A stretch of DNA of 64,000 bases from Gammaproteobacteria bacterium (GTDB lineage Bacteria > Pseudomonadota > Gammaproteobacteria > JAUZRS01), in the NCBI GenBank assembly GCA_030949385.1, contig JAUZSP010000007.1, forward strand, positions 255,210 to 319,209, given 5' to 3'. Below, piece after piece: positions 1 to 7,359 of the stretch. A program made the position numbers and the translations under genes. Within the stretch, counting starts at the first letter, position 1. Every line of letters begins with the position of its first letter. The notes beneath the pieces were generated by a model that worked only from the letters and a program-made list of their open reading frames with translations, was not told the origin of the DNA and ran no database searches.

Positions 1-105
1 AGGTTCGTCCGGTTCAGGCGCTTGATGGACTGCGCGCAGCGACGGCCAGCAAGGGGATGGACATCCGCAGAAGCGATGCAGCAGGCGCGGAGCGCCTGCT
101 GCATC
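1..105 (-). repeat. 150-bp interstitial repeat, copy 1 (cut by window edge)
   Basis: This is the truncated left-most copy of a repeat found four times in the first 5.4 kb. It keeps the distal part of the 120-bp inverted-repeat-bounded core, with the inner terminus at 63-75 carrying one change (AGCG instead of ACCG), and the 31-nt hairpin at 75-105 (arms GATGCAGCAGGCGC and its complement). It lies downstream of the minus-strand restriction gene, beyond the attC-like palindrome at 106-191. It is slightly more diverged than the other three copies. Confidence 0.9.
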
Positions 106-191
106 GCCCGCATCACTTGACCGTAAAAAGGGGCGTTTTTTTTGCATCGCAAAAAAATGACGCTTTTTACGGTCAAGTGATGCGTTTGTTA
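106..191 (-). repeat. attC-like palindrome following the restriction gene
   Basis: Perfect 22-bp arms at 109-130 and 163-184 enclose an A/T-rich loop. On the minus strand the site opens with TAACAA (186-191), whose TAA is also the stop codon of the restriction gene. It ends in GCGGGCG directly against the 150-bp repeat. A TAACAA start and a GCGGGCG end are what integron attC sites such as the Vibrio VCR show up to the crossover G, where TTA would normally follow. The reading as attC is an inference from layout and motif. The palindrome could also act as a terminator. Confidence 0.55.
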
Positions 192-974
192 GGGCTGAAC
201 TAAGTTATAAAGAATGCCTTCGATTTCAGCACGAATCTTTTTTTGATTTTTCTTGAAAAATTCTTCTAAATCAAAACCCACAATATCTTTAAAAAATGAA
301 TACGTGCATTCCTTATTGTTTCCATTCATTATCCCAGAAAGAATTAGTATTTGTGAGCCTGCATAACGACTTCTAATTGTTTCATTAAGTTGATTGCTCA
401 TCACCATAACTACGGGGAGATAATCTTCGTTATAAGCTCTTACGGCATTTCGCAAATCAGCATTTTGCCTTTTTGAATCTGCACTTTTATAACCTTGACG
501 CACCTCGAAAACAGCCCCCTTTATTCCAGCTCGGTTGTTGTTCAAGGTGGACAAGCTTTCTTTGCACCAATTATTAATTATAGAAATTCGTGCCTTGTCT
601 TTTAAATGGTTAGTATCAATCCTAGCATCTAAAGAAAGCTTTGCTTTTTTCTCCTGAGGATTCGTATATTCATAAGACCAGTTAGCCTGATCTTCATTAA
701 TATTTAATGAGCTTTTTATTATTTCTCGAACCAGTCTTTCACATCCAATACCTAGCTGGCGGTAAAAACTAGTCATACCACCTGCGGCTTTATGTGCAGA
801 ATACATATAGTCAGAATCTAGTCCTACCCATGAATAAAGTGGGTCACTACCATACAATGCTCTAAACTCAGAAAGTGAGACCCCATTTTTTTTCTTAGTC
901 CCAAATACTGGTTTGTAGTCCGCGCACTTTTTTATTGGGTCTGTAAATATTTTTATTAAATCAGCATCTGTCAT
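189..974 (-). CDS. Probable type II restriction endonuclease
   Basis: The gene follows a DNA cytosine methyltransferase gene by one base (TAA A ATG), so it is very likely the endonuclease of a restriction-modification pair. The ATG at 974 is chosen because it has an AGGAAAAG ribosome-binding site; an upstream alternative start at 1022 would overlap the methyltransferase by 47 bp. The protein is about 261 residues. It holds a conserved-looking block FEVRQGYKSADSKRQNAD in its middle, in which the acidic and lysine residues could be a PD-(D/E)xK-type centre. I recall a similar block in ApaLI-like enzymes, but this is weak and the recognition site cannot be read here. The gene is AT-rich compared with the chromosome to the right. 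Confidence 0.6.
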   Translation of the reverse strand: MTDADLIKIFTDPIKKCADYKPVFGTKKKNGVSLSEFRALYGSDPLYSWVGLDSDYMYSAHKAAGGMTSFYRQLGIGCERLVREIIKSSLNINEDQANWSYEYTNPQEKKAKLSLDARIDTNHLKDKARISIINNWCKESLSTLNNNRAGIKGAVFEVRQGYKSADSKRQNADLRNAVRAYNEDYLPVVMVMSNQLNETIRSRYAGSQILILSGIMNGNNKECTYSFFKDIVGFDLEEFFKKNQKKIRAEIEGILYNLVQP

Positions 975-975
975 T

Positions 976-2061
976 TTATTCTTTTCCTGGACGAATTTTA
1001 TTGGTGCGTAAAAAACCTTCAATTTGTGTCATTATATGGTGACCTACAATAGGTGGTACTGCATTACCAATTTCCATGAAATTTTTCCCTGCGGCATGTG
1101 GGAACACAAATTCATCGGGAAACGATTGAAGTCTTGCAGTTTCTCTTACGGTAAGTCTTCTATCTAATTCATAATGGAAGTGAACACGCCCTTTGGGGTT
1201 TGCCCTAACAGTATAACCCAGCTCACCACGCTTAGATGTTTGATCTCCTTGCCCAGCACCTGCGGTTGCCTTAGTTGAAACAAAGTATTGGCTTTGATTT
1301 GATACTGTTTCATCTGTGATTTTTTCTAAACTTTGAAGTGCTTCATCAATAGGTACAATTTTAAAAACATGAGTTGGTGTTGGCTGTATAGGAGGAGTCT
1401 TTATAGTTAGATCATTCCTAAATCCAACAAGAAAGATTCGGGTTCTGCTTTGAGGAAGGCCGAAATCAGGGCAATATACTTGCCACACTGAAAAATCATA
1501 ACCACACTCCCTAAAATCTTTTAGAATTTTTTCAACAATTTCGCCATTATGTAGAGATAAAAGGAATGGCACATTTTCACCAATAACCACTTTTGGCTGA
1601 TGATGCTTCATATACCCAACCATTACTTTGTATAGCTTTCCTCTTTTGCCTTCAAGACCTTTTTTTGGTCCACATGAGGAAAAATCTTGGCACGGAAACC
1701 CTCCTGTAAGAATATCAACATAAGGCATCAAAGATGGATCCATTTCTACTAAGTCACAACAAGATATATTTTCCGAAATGTTTAGTTTATATGTTTCACA
1801 TGCTCGCTCATCAATTTCATAGGCTTGCTTTAATTCAAATGGTAATTTTGGATAGTAATTATCCAGAAAGGTAAACCCTCCTTCTGCTCCTAGATCAAAG
1901 CCGCCACACCCTGTAAACATACTAGCAACTGACCATTTTATTCTATAGTTTTTATCATCTTTTCTTCTAGCTAAAACATTAGGGTTTTTTTTAAAGCCGA
2001 ATTCATATTCAGGCATTCTTCTAAGTGCTTTTCTTTTGGGAAGCCCGCTTTTTGGTCTCAA
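976..2061 (-). CDS. DNA (cytosine-5-)-methyltransferase
   Basis: This enzyme transfers a methyl group from S-adenosylmethionine to C5 of cytosine and should protect host DNA from the adjacent nuclease. All landmark motifs are visible in order: MFTGCGGFDLG (motif I, SAM binding), GGFPCQDFS (motif IV, catalytic Cys), GENVPFLL (motif VI), PQSRTRIFLVG (motif VIII), RETARLQSFP (motif IX) and IGNAVPP (motif X). The length of about 361 residues is normal. The TTG start at 2061 has an AAGAG upstream; an ATG at 2016 is an alternative and would remove only a basic leader. The gene is first in a two-gene operon read leftward from the 150-bp repeat at 2135-2284, so its promoter must lie in 2062-2140 or in the repeat. 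Confidence 0.95.
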   Translation of the reverse strand: MRPKSGLPKRKALRRMPEYEFGFKKNPNVLARRKDDKNYRIKWSVASMFTGCGGFDLGAEGGFTFLDNYYPKLPFELKQAYEIDERACETYKLNISENISCCDLVEMDPSLMPYVDILTGGFPCQDFSSCGPKKGLEGKRGKLYKVMVGYMKHHQPKVVIGENVPFLLSLHNGEIVEKILKDFRECGYDFSVWQVYCPDFGLPQSRTRIFLVGFRNDLTIKTPPIQPTPTHVFKIVPIDEALQSLEKITDETVSNQSQYFVSTKATAGAGQGDQTSKRGELGYTVRANPKGRVHFHYELDRRLTVRETARLQSFPDEFVFPHAAGKNFMEIGNAVPPIVGHHIMTQIEGFLRTNKIRPGKE

Positions 2062-2134
2062 TTTCTATTCTCTTAATTCTATTGAATGATAAGTTATATT
2101 TTACTACAGGATGTGGATTTTTACTGAGCTCTAA

Positions 2135-2284
2135 CGGTTCTGCGGATAACCGGCGCTCCGTTGAAAATTTATTTTCATAAGGTTCGTCCGGTTCAGGCGC
2201 TTGATGGACTGCGCGCAGCGACGGCCAGCAAGAGGATGGACATCCGCAGAACCGATGCAGTAGGCGCGGAGCGCCTGCTGCATC
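2135..2284 (-). repeat. 150-bp interstitial repeat, copy 2
   Basis: A complete copy. The 120-bp core (2135-2254) is bounded by perfect 13-bp inverted termini, CGGTTCTGCGGAT and its complement, and is followed by a 31-nt hairpin (2254-2284) with arms GATGCAG(T/C)AGGCGC. An internal palindrome GAAAATAAATTTTC also occurs in each full copy. On the minus strand the unit ends ...AACCG and is followed by TTA, as at copies 3 and 4. A reading frame of about 60 codons through it is conserved only because the copies are nearly identical. Confidence 0.93.
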
Positions 2285-2398
2285 GTTTGAGACAACCTGC
2301 CCGCCGTGCAGCTACCGATAAACTTTATAAACGGCTATTCTCTTGAATCTACAAGAAAAAACGCCGACGAGTTGCGGGTCAGGTTAATTGACTTGTTA
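2285..2398 (-). repeat. attC-like site following the small membrane-protein gene
   Basis: On the minus strand the site begins TAACAAGTCAATTAACCTG, with the TAA at 2398-2396 being the stop codon of the preceding gene, and ends GGTTGTCTCAAACG against the 150-bp repeat. The inner arms AACCTGACCCGC (2374-2385) and AACCTGCCCGC (2294-2304) pair with one unpaired extra base on one side. Such an extrahelical base is a hallmark of folded attC sites. The outer right arm CTCAAACG resembles the R' side of ordinary attC sites, CTCAAGCG followed by TTA. Confidence 0.55.
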
Positions 2399-2637
2399 TC
2401 CTTTTTCTTCATAATTTTCTGACGTTTTTTTCTTAGGGCTTCTTCTGCTCAGATAAATTCCTCCACCAATTGCTAACCCAGCAAGAACTATACTTACTCC
2501 ATAAATCGTGGCGATTTTCTCCTCGGATTCACGGTCTCGGAAACTTTTTTCTGACGCTAAATTTACAGATAGAATAACAAGGAATAACAAGGAATAACAA
2601 GGAATAACAAGGCCAGTATAATCGATTTTATTTTCAT
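2396..2637 (-). CDS. Small membrane/secreted protein, frame interrupted by a 10-bp tandem repeat
   Basis: A strong ribosome-binding site (GGAGG, 7 nt before ATG at 2637) starts a typical signal peptide, MKIKSIILALLFLVI. The sequence then enters four tandem copies of a 10-bp unit (GGAATAACAA on the plus strand, 2571-2610). With four copies the frame closes at a TAA (2565-2563) after 24 codons. The downstream frame (2590-2396) encodes an intact protein with a second hydrophobic stretch (IATIYGVSIVLAGLAIGGGIYL) and a basic, charged tail. Two or five copies would join both halves into one protein of about 70-80 residues. The gene is therefore either a fresh frameshift or a slipped-strand switch now in the off state. 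No function is recognised. Confidence 0.55.
2571..2610. repeat. Four 10-bp tandem repeats inside a signal-peptide coding region
   Basis: The unit [A/G]GAATAACAA occurs four times head to tail, the first copy with A in place of G. Because 10 is not a multiple of three, gain or loss of a unit moves the downstream frame. In-frame copy numbers are 2 and 5; four copies put a stop codon just after the repeat. Confidence 0.95.
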
Positions 2638-2659
2638 AAATTTTCCTCCGAAAGTAATG

Positions 2660-3259
2660 TTATTTAGTTTCAAAAGACCTGCCATACTTCACAGCAGATT
2701 TTCTTACTTTTTCCAGATCAAGAAGAAGATCTTCGAAAAATTTTATTCCATCTTCTCCTTTGTATTTTAATGCAAGATATGATCTGTTTTCTGTGAATGA
2801 TGGATCTGTAGGGTATCGTAACGCCTCGTATAATTTGTTTACTGTGAGGTTATTCATTTTGAGAAAGTCACTTAGTAAAGAAGGAAGTTGTCCAAGATGC
2901 GTATATTTTTTCAGAAAATTACAAATATCTTCTTCTTTTTGGTTGTCTTTAATAAACTCAGCACTAAGTCCTTCTATTGAGTGTTTTGCCTTTAATTAAA
3001 AACTATTGTCAAATTGCATCAAACCCTTTAGGAATAGCTCCAGTCCATGATAGAAATTAAATAAAACAGGGATGATTACTTGGTGGTCACTCCATGCTGT
3101 TTTTTTCTCATATTCTTCAATGGTTGCTTCATCATCTGATACAACTATCCATTCATTTTTTGACAAAATTATCTCTTGCAATGAATTTTGGACAAGTGAA
3201 AAGAATTGTAGAGATATTGTTAAAAATGATATTGCTGTGACGTATTCTTCTTTTTTCAT
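2660..3259 (-). pseudogene. HEPN-like protein interrupted by an in-frame stop
   Basis: From ATG 3259 (MKKEEYVTAISFLTIS...) the frame runs 87 codons to a TAA at 2998-2996 and continues in the same frame, without any shift, for 111 more codons to 2660. The residues around the stop (FNFYHGLELFLKGLMQF, stop, then KHSIEGL) match the layout of HEPN-like helical proteins, where such a helix is followed by a His-containing segment. This suggests one protein of about 198 residues split by a single ochre codon. HEPN proteins are often ribonucleases or toxin partners, but no R-x4-6-H catalytic motif is clear here. It shares its module with the small membrane protein downstream. A separate start at 2857 could make a 65-residue fragment. 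Confidence 0.55.
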
Positions 3260-3287
3260 ATTTTCTCGACCTCTTTGCAGAGGATAA

Positions 3288-3437
3288 CGGTTCTGCGGAT
3301 AACCGGCGCGCCGTTGAAAATTTATTTTCATAAGGCTCGTCCGGTTCAGGCGCTTGATGGACTGCGCGCAGCGTCGGCCAGCAAGGGGATGGACATCCGC
3401 AGAACCGATGCAGTAGGCGCGGAGCGCCTGCTGCATC
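3288..3437 (-). repeat. 150-bp interstitial repeat, copy 3
   Basis: A complete copy with 13-bp inverted termini at 3288-3300 and 3395-3407 and the hairpin at 3407-3437. It differs from copies 2 and 4 at only a few bases, for example GGCGCGCC for GGCGCTCC. On the minus strand it is followed by TTATCC and then the HEPN-like gene. Confidence 0.93.
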
Positions 3438-3544
3438 GCCTTGCTAACTTGCAGCTAACTCAGCCCAGTTTTTGTGTAATAATGAGCGATAGCGAATACA
3501 CAAAAGCTGGGCTGAGTTAGCTGTCAATGTTGAGCAATTTGTTA
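3438..3544 (-). repeat. attC-like palindrome following the GTPase pair
   Basis: On the minus strand the site opens TAACAAATTGC (TAACAA at 3544-3539), eight bases after the stop of the second GTPase gene, and closes GTTAGCAAGGCG against the 150-bp repeat. The two arms, TTGCTcAACaTTGaCAGC and its partner, pair over almost 30 bases with exactly three unpaired bases, all on one arm. This asymmetric bulging is how IntI recognises the bottom strand of attC. It is the best attC candidate of the four. Confidence 0.6.
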
Positions 3545-3551
3545 TGTTTTT

Positions 3552-4238
3552 TTAATTCATCATTAAATTTCTTTTTTTACTTGGCATATTATCAATTAAT
3601 AAATCAAGTAAAAGATCAATATTATAGCCATGCTCAGCTGAATAATAGATTGGTTTTATAATATTAACTCCTGTTGCTTCTTTCACTCTATTTTGAATAG
3701 AATCTACTTGAGCCTCTAAAAAATCTTTCAATTTTTTCATGGGTTTATTATTATCATAATCCCAATGCCTACCTTTCATTGCCATATCAGCTTGATTTAC
3801 AGCAACAAGTACTCTTTTTTTCTGAAAATTAGGAATAATTACTTCATTCAATAATTTATAGCTTGTTCCCATATCCCGATTAGAGCCTTCAATTATAATT
3901 AATACCATATCTATAAAGCCATGTTGCTTATCATCTACGGAGTAATCTTTATAAAGTAATTTAATTATATTTTTAGAGTGTTCACGGTCTTTTTCTATGC
4001 CATCCCCCAATCCTGGAGTATCCCATAAGCGGAAAGAACCATTTAAACAATAACTTGTTAAAGCCATCGTTTCAGGCTCAACACCTTTGCCAACTTTTGC
4101 AACTTCTTTTTGAAAAATACTATTTAAAGTTGTGGATTTTCCAGCCCCTGTAACACCAGTAACCATTACATCTAATGGATTAATCCCTATAATATTTAAT
4201 TTAGTATCTAAATCAGATTTTCTGTAATTTCTAAACAT
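3552..4238 (-). CDS. P-loop GTPase, second of a tandem pair
   Basis: The protein is a small GTP-binding protein of the Era/YfjP-like type. The P-loop GVTGAGKST lies near residue 30, followed by a switch region, the DTPGLGDG motif (G3) and NQADMA as the G4 specificity motif. It is about 228 residues and has no membrane anchor. ATG 4238 is preferred, four bases past the stop of the upstream gene, so the two are translationally coupled; a TTG at 4250 would overlap. It is clearly homologous to its partner (shared VAKVGKGVEPETM and RVKEATGVNI...PIYYSAE), so the pair arose by duplication. Function is unknown; accessory GTPases of this kind occur in prophages and defence islands. Confidence 0.8.
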   Translation of the reverse strand: MFRNYRKSDLDTKLNIIGINPLDVMVTGVTGAGKSTTLNSIFQKEVAKVGKGVEPETMALTSYCLNGSFRLWDTPGLGDGIEKDREHSKNIIKLLYKDYSVDDKQHGFIDMVLIIIEGSNRDMGTSYKLLNEVIIPNFQKKRVLVAVNQADMAMKGRHWDYDNNKPMKKLKDFLEAQVDSIQNRVKEATGVNIIKPIYYSAEHGYNIDLLLDLLIDNMPSKKRNLMMN

Positions 4239-4239
4239 C

Positions 4240-5223
4240 CTACCACCCAAATAAACTTTTCATACCACCCCATACTGCACCAGCTACAGACCCGACTGCT
4301 CGACCAATTGTTTCTCCAGCACTACCAAAAACACTACCAATTGTTCCACCTATATCAGCACCTTTAGTTGCATTTTCTTTGATACTCTCTAGAAAACTTT
4401 GTTTAATTTCTTTATTATAATCCTTAATTTCATCGCTATCTTCCCACATCTCTTTATCATCTGAAGTTGTATTCACATAAGCTAGCCGTTTTTCTGATGG
4501 CGTGTTTTTTACGATAAAATAGAGTAATTTAGATAAATTATAAGGTCGTTGAGCTTCTCCTTCCTCTTTAAATCCTGCTGAATAATAAATAGGCTCTATA
4601 TTTACATCTGTTGCTTCTTGCACTCTATTTTTTACAGATTTAACTTTTTCTTCTAAAAATTCGACTAATTTAGGCTCTGGTTTATTTTTTTCAAAATCCC
4701 AGTACCTACCTTTCATCGCTACATCAGCTTGGTTAATAGCAATTAAAACCCTGTCTTTCGCATTTTTACCAAGGTTAGGAATAATTACAGAATTAATTAA
4801 CTCGTAAGATGTACCTAAATCTCGACTCCCCCCATCAAGAATAATTAACACCAAATCAATTAATGGATCATTATTTTCATCCAGCTCATTAAGTTTTGAA
4901 ATAATCCCCTTTGAATGTTTTATATCTTTTTCTTTACCATCACCTAAACCAGGACTATCCCATAAAATTAAATTATCTAGCTCATGTTTTTTAATTTCCA
5001 TTGTTTCTGGGTCTACACCAATTCCAACTTTAGCAACATTCATATTAAACATTGCATTTATTGTTGAACTTTTACCACAGCCAGTAGCCCCAGTTATCAT
5101 GAGGTTCACTTTTTTATTCTTTAAATTTAAGATGTTTTCAAAAAGTTTTTTCTTTGTGGCTTCATCTAAATTTGATGAATTGACATCATTTTCCATGTCT
5201 TTAAAAATATTGCTTTCTTTCAA
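4240..5223 (-). CDS. P-loop GTPase with glycine-rich amphipathic tail
   Basis: First gene of the GTPase pair, about 327 residues. The GTP-binding motifs are visible: GATGCGKSS (P-loop, about residue 45), WDSPGLGDG (G3) and NQADVA (G4). The C-terminal 45 residues form a Gly/Ala/Val-rich segment (GADIGGTIGSVFGSAGETIG and on to a final LFGW) that looks able to insert into or lie on a membrane; the partner protein lacks it. The TTG start at 5223 is chosen because AAGGAG lies six bases before it. The pair would fit one soluble and one membrane-seeking GTPase acting together, which is inference. It begins about 40 bp from repeat copy 4. Confidence 0.8.
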   Translation of the reverse strand: MKESNIFKDMENDVNSSNLDEATKKKLFENILNLKNKKVNLMITGATGCGKSSTINAMFNMNVAKVGIGVDPETMEIKKHELDNLILWDSPGLGDGKEKDIKHSKGIISKLNELDENNDPLIDLVLIILDGGSRDLGTSYELINSVIIPNLGKNAKDRVLIAINQADVAMKGRYWDFEKNKPEPKLVEFLEEKVKSVKNRVQEATDVNIEPIYYSAGFKEEGEAQRPYNLSKLLYFIVKNTPSEKRLAYVNTTSDDKEMWEDSDEIKDYNKEIKQSFLESIKENATKGADIGGTIGSVFGSAGETIGRAVGSVAGAVWGGMKSLFGW

Positions 5224-5262
5224 TTTAGTCTCCTTAACCTTTTATTAATCTACGAAACATAA

Positions 5263-5412
5263 CGGTTCTGCGGATAACCGGCGCTCCGTTGAAAATTTAT
5301 TTTCATAAGGCTCGTCCGGTTCAGGCGCTTGATGGACTGCGCGCAGCGTCGGCCAGCAAGGGGATGGACATCCGCAGAACCGATGCAGTAGGCGCGGAGC
5401 GCCTGCTGCATC
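5263..5412 (-). repeat. 150-bp interstitial repeat, copy 4 (right end of array)
   Basis: A complete copy with inverted termini at 5263-5275 and 5370-5382 and the hairpin at 5382-5412. It lies upstream of the first GTPase gene, where an integron attI site would be expected, but no integrase gene follows to the right. Confidence 0.93.
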
Positions 5413-5595
5413 TCTGTAATAAACGGCCACTGGCCGTTTATTTAGTTAACACGGCCAATTCTTAAAAACTGACTATCGCGTTAAAAACCAAATACTTACA
5501 CGCCAACCCGAACAATATTGGCAAAAAAAAGTACGGCCATTGACGCTGTTATCAATCAAGCCTCAGAATAACAGAAAATAAATCTCTAAACAACT
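5413..5595. other. Array/chromosome boundary with a palindrome
   Basis: A perfect 12-bp hairpin (AATAAACGGCCA, one-base loop, 5418-5442) is followed by TTAGTTAAC. This occupies the position of the attC-like palindromes at the other repeat copies, but there is no TTGTTA and the match is weaker. The remaining 145 bp up to the next gene hold nothing I recognise. Confidence 0.5.
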
Positions 5596-6537
5596 CTACT
5601 CAAACGCCGCCTGCTCATACTCCAAAGCCGCCAAAGAGATCTGTTTACCGAACTCCTCCTCAAACCCAGGCCAGTTGGCAAACGCTTGAAATTGAGGCAG
5701 TAACAAGGGTTTAATCTCAAAAGCACTCAAGCCCTCCTCCACCTGCTCGCCCACTTGCGTGTAAAGGTTGCTCAAATAATCACAAAAGGTCAGGGTCGAA
5801 GCCGCATCACCGCTGGGGCCATGCCCGGGCACAAACAGAGTTGCACCGCTGTTTTTGGCCGTTTCACACGCCGCAATGTTGCCCCTAAAACTGGCATCGT
5901 CCATCCGACCAATGCGCTGGTTTAAAATATTATCCCCCGTCACCAACAAACCGTCTTGCACCACCTTAATCATCGCATCGGTCTTGGTGTGCGCGTGCTC
6001 ACTCAAGTAAACCTCAAAAGTCAGATTATCTACTTCAATTTTTTGAGCGTTTTTCAACACCTGCGTAGGAATCACCGCCTCGGTGCCTTTGGTTGCCCCT
6101 TCGGTCATGCTCAGCATCGCCTTCAACCACGACTCCGCCTCACCCTCGTGCGCCATTTTGATCATCTCAGGGTGGGCATAAAATTTCGCTTTAGGATAAG
6201 CCTGTTTAAACGCCTGATTACCCAACCAGTGATCGCCATGAACGTGACTGTTAAACACATGCGTCACCGGCTTATCGGTCAACTTACGAATCTGACGCAA
6301 CACCATCTCTCCCGCTTGGCGACTCGAACCCGGATCCATCACCACCACACTCTTATCCGTCACCGTAAATGAGGGGTTGTTCATAAAACCTTGATTCTCT
6401 ACCGAGGGCAAGCCAATGGGGCCATGAATCACCCACGTGTGCGCGCCTACTTTATCCGCTGGATAATTCCGCACCTCTGCCGCCATCACTTGACCGGCCA
6501 GCAACACCCCCAAACCCACACTCAACATCGTCTTCAT
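5596..6537 (-). CDS. Exported metallo-beta-lactamase-fold hydrolase
   Basis: The mature protein follows a signal peptide (MKTMLSVGLGVLLAGQVMA) and has the metal-binding HVHGDHWLGN motif near residue 105, a SEHAHTKTDAM segment, VTGDN and a late VPGHG, so both zinc sites appear complete. The fold is shared by periplasmic hydrolases of several functions, and nothing here fixes the substrate. It resembles the MBL-fold proteins found near quinoprotein dehydrogenases, but no such gene is adjacent. ATG 6537 is chosen over one six codons upstream because GGGGG precedes it and it opens directly on the signal peptide. It is the first ordinary-composition gene right of the repeat array. Confidence 0.85.
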   Translation of the reverse strand: MKTMLSVGLGVLLAGQVMAAEVRNYPADKVGAHTWVIHGPIGLPSVENQGFMNNPSFTVTDKSVVVMDPGSSRQAGEMVLRQIRKLTDKPVTHVFNSHVHGDHWLGNQAFKQAYPKAKFYAHPEMIKMAHEGEAESWLKAMLSMTEGATKGTEAVIPTQVLKNAQKIEVDNLTFEVYLSEHAHTKTDAMIKVVQDGLLVTGDNILNQRIGRMDDASFRGNIAACETAKNSGATLFVPGHGPSGDAASTLTFCDYLSNLYTQVGEQVEEGLSAFEIKPLLLPQFQAFANWPGFEEEFGKQISLAALEYEQAAFE

Positions 6538-6556
6538 AACACCCCCATTTGACAAC

Positions 6557-6586
6557 GAAAAAACGAGCCATTATGGCCCGTTTTTC
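6557..6586 (-). terminator. Intrinsic terminator of the papain-like hydrolase gene
   Basis: Minus-strand hairpin with arms AAAAACGGGCC and GGCTCGTTTTTT (one bulge) and a T run, between the gene ending at 6624 and the start of the next at 6537. Confidence 0.7.
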
Positions 6587-6623
6587 AATCCTGTGCTATT
6601 GGCACAAACACCTATAAAAAACC

Positions 6624-7289
6624 CTATTCGGCGTTCCAATCCGAGGGCGAAGCCCGATTAAAACGAGAGATCACCTTGCTCTCCCCTTTGAGCTGATAAT
6701 AGGTATCTTGATAAATATTCCAGCGACAAAGATCAATCGGTGTCACCTCAGAGGCGTTAATGCTGCCCGTCGCACCCGCCACTTCCAAGCCTGCCGCCAC
6801 CAGCTCCGAGCAGAAAAATTTGCTGAAATCCTCACGGTTATACCCCGGCCCTTTAATATCAAAGGGCAAATTATCCAAAGCATCAATCGCCGAACCAATC
6901 GCTTGCGGCATGTCGTAGGGTTTTTTCTCTTTGGCTTGTTTAAACAAGAAATCAAAAAAAGCCTTCTGCTTAAACCGCTGTTGACGCAGCTCAGCGGAGA
7001 GCGGCAACCACCAAATTTCCCCCTCGTACTCATCCAAACGATCACTCAGTCTAGACACACTCACTCCGCTAAACCCTCGAATGGTGGCCGACTCAATGAT
7101 CTGATTAAAAAACCGACCGCTGTCGTCTTCTGGAATTTTTGTTTGCAGAATCGTCCCCACATGGGAGACGCTGGAAAACGTCGCCATTTTAATAATTTCA
7201 GAAAAATGACCTTTACCACCAAAGGCAATCACATCACCCGGTTGCATTAATTTTCTGGCATCCGTATACAACATCTGTTCTACAGGCAT
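6624..7289 (-). CDS. YiiX/YebB-like permuted NlpC/P60 papain-fold hydrolase
   Basis: About 221 residues, no signal peptide. The order of motifs is that of the permuted NlpC/P60 superfamily: MQPGDVIAFGG near residue 15, then a His in SVSHVGTIL (about residue 42), and the probable nucleophile Cys in KFFCSELVAAGLE (about residue 160). Members cleave amide or thioester bonds in peptidoglycan, lipids or lipoproteins; the substrate here is not known. It is transcribed alone, with an intrinsic terminator after it and about 70 bp of spacer before it. Confidence 0.8.
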   Translation of the reverse strand: MPVEQMLYTDARKLMQPGDVIAFGGKGHFSEIIKMATFSSVSHVGTILQTKIPEDDSGRFFNQIIESATIRGFSGVSVSRLSDRLDEYEGEIWWLPLSAELRQQRFKQKAFFDFLFKQAKEKKPYDMPQAIGSAIDALDNLPFDIKGPGYNREDFSKFFCSELVAAGLEVAGATGSINASEVTPIDLCRWNIYQDTYYQLKGESKVISRFNRASPSDWNAE

Positions 7290-7359
7290 CGTCTTCTGTC
7301 CTTTTATAGTTTAATCCAACATCACTTACGATCTCATTATAGCTCACTCAAACAACAAA

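Noticed and set aside
2996-3436. Longer HEPN-like frame starting inside repeat copy 3
   Set aside because: The first 59 codons are repeat sequence; ATG 3259 just after the repeat is the natural start.
1-5412. Group IIC-attC introns as explanation of the 150-bp repeats
   Set aside because: They also target attC sites, but the units are far too short, have no reverse transcriptase, and lack recognisable intron domains.
2161-5430. Short frames inside the 150-bp repeats (about 60-80 codons)
   Set aside because: They are similar only because the repeats are near-identical, lack proper ribosome-binding sites, and have no protein-like character.
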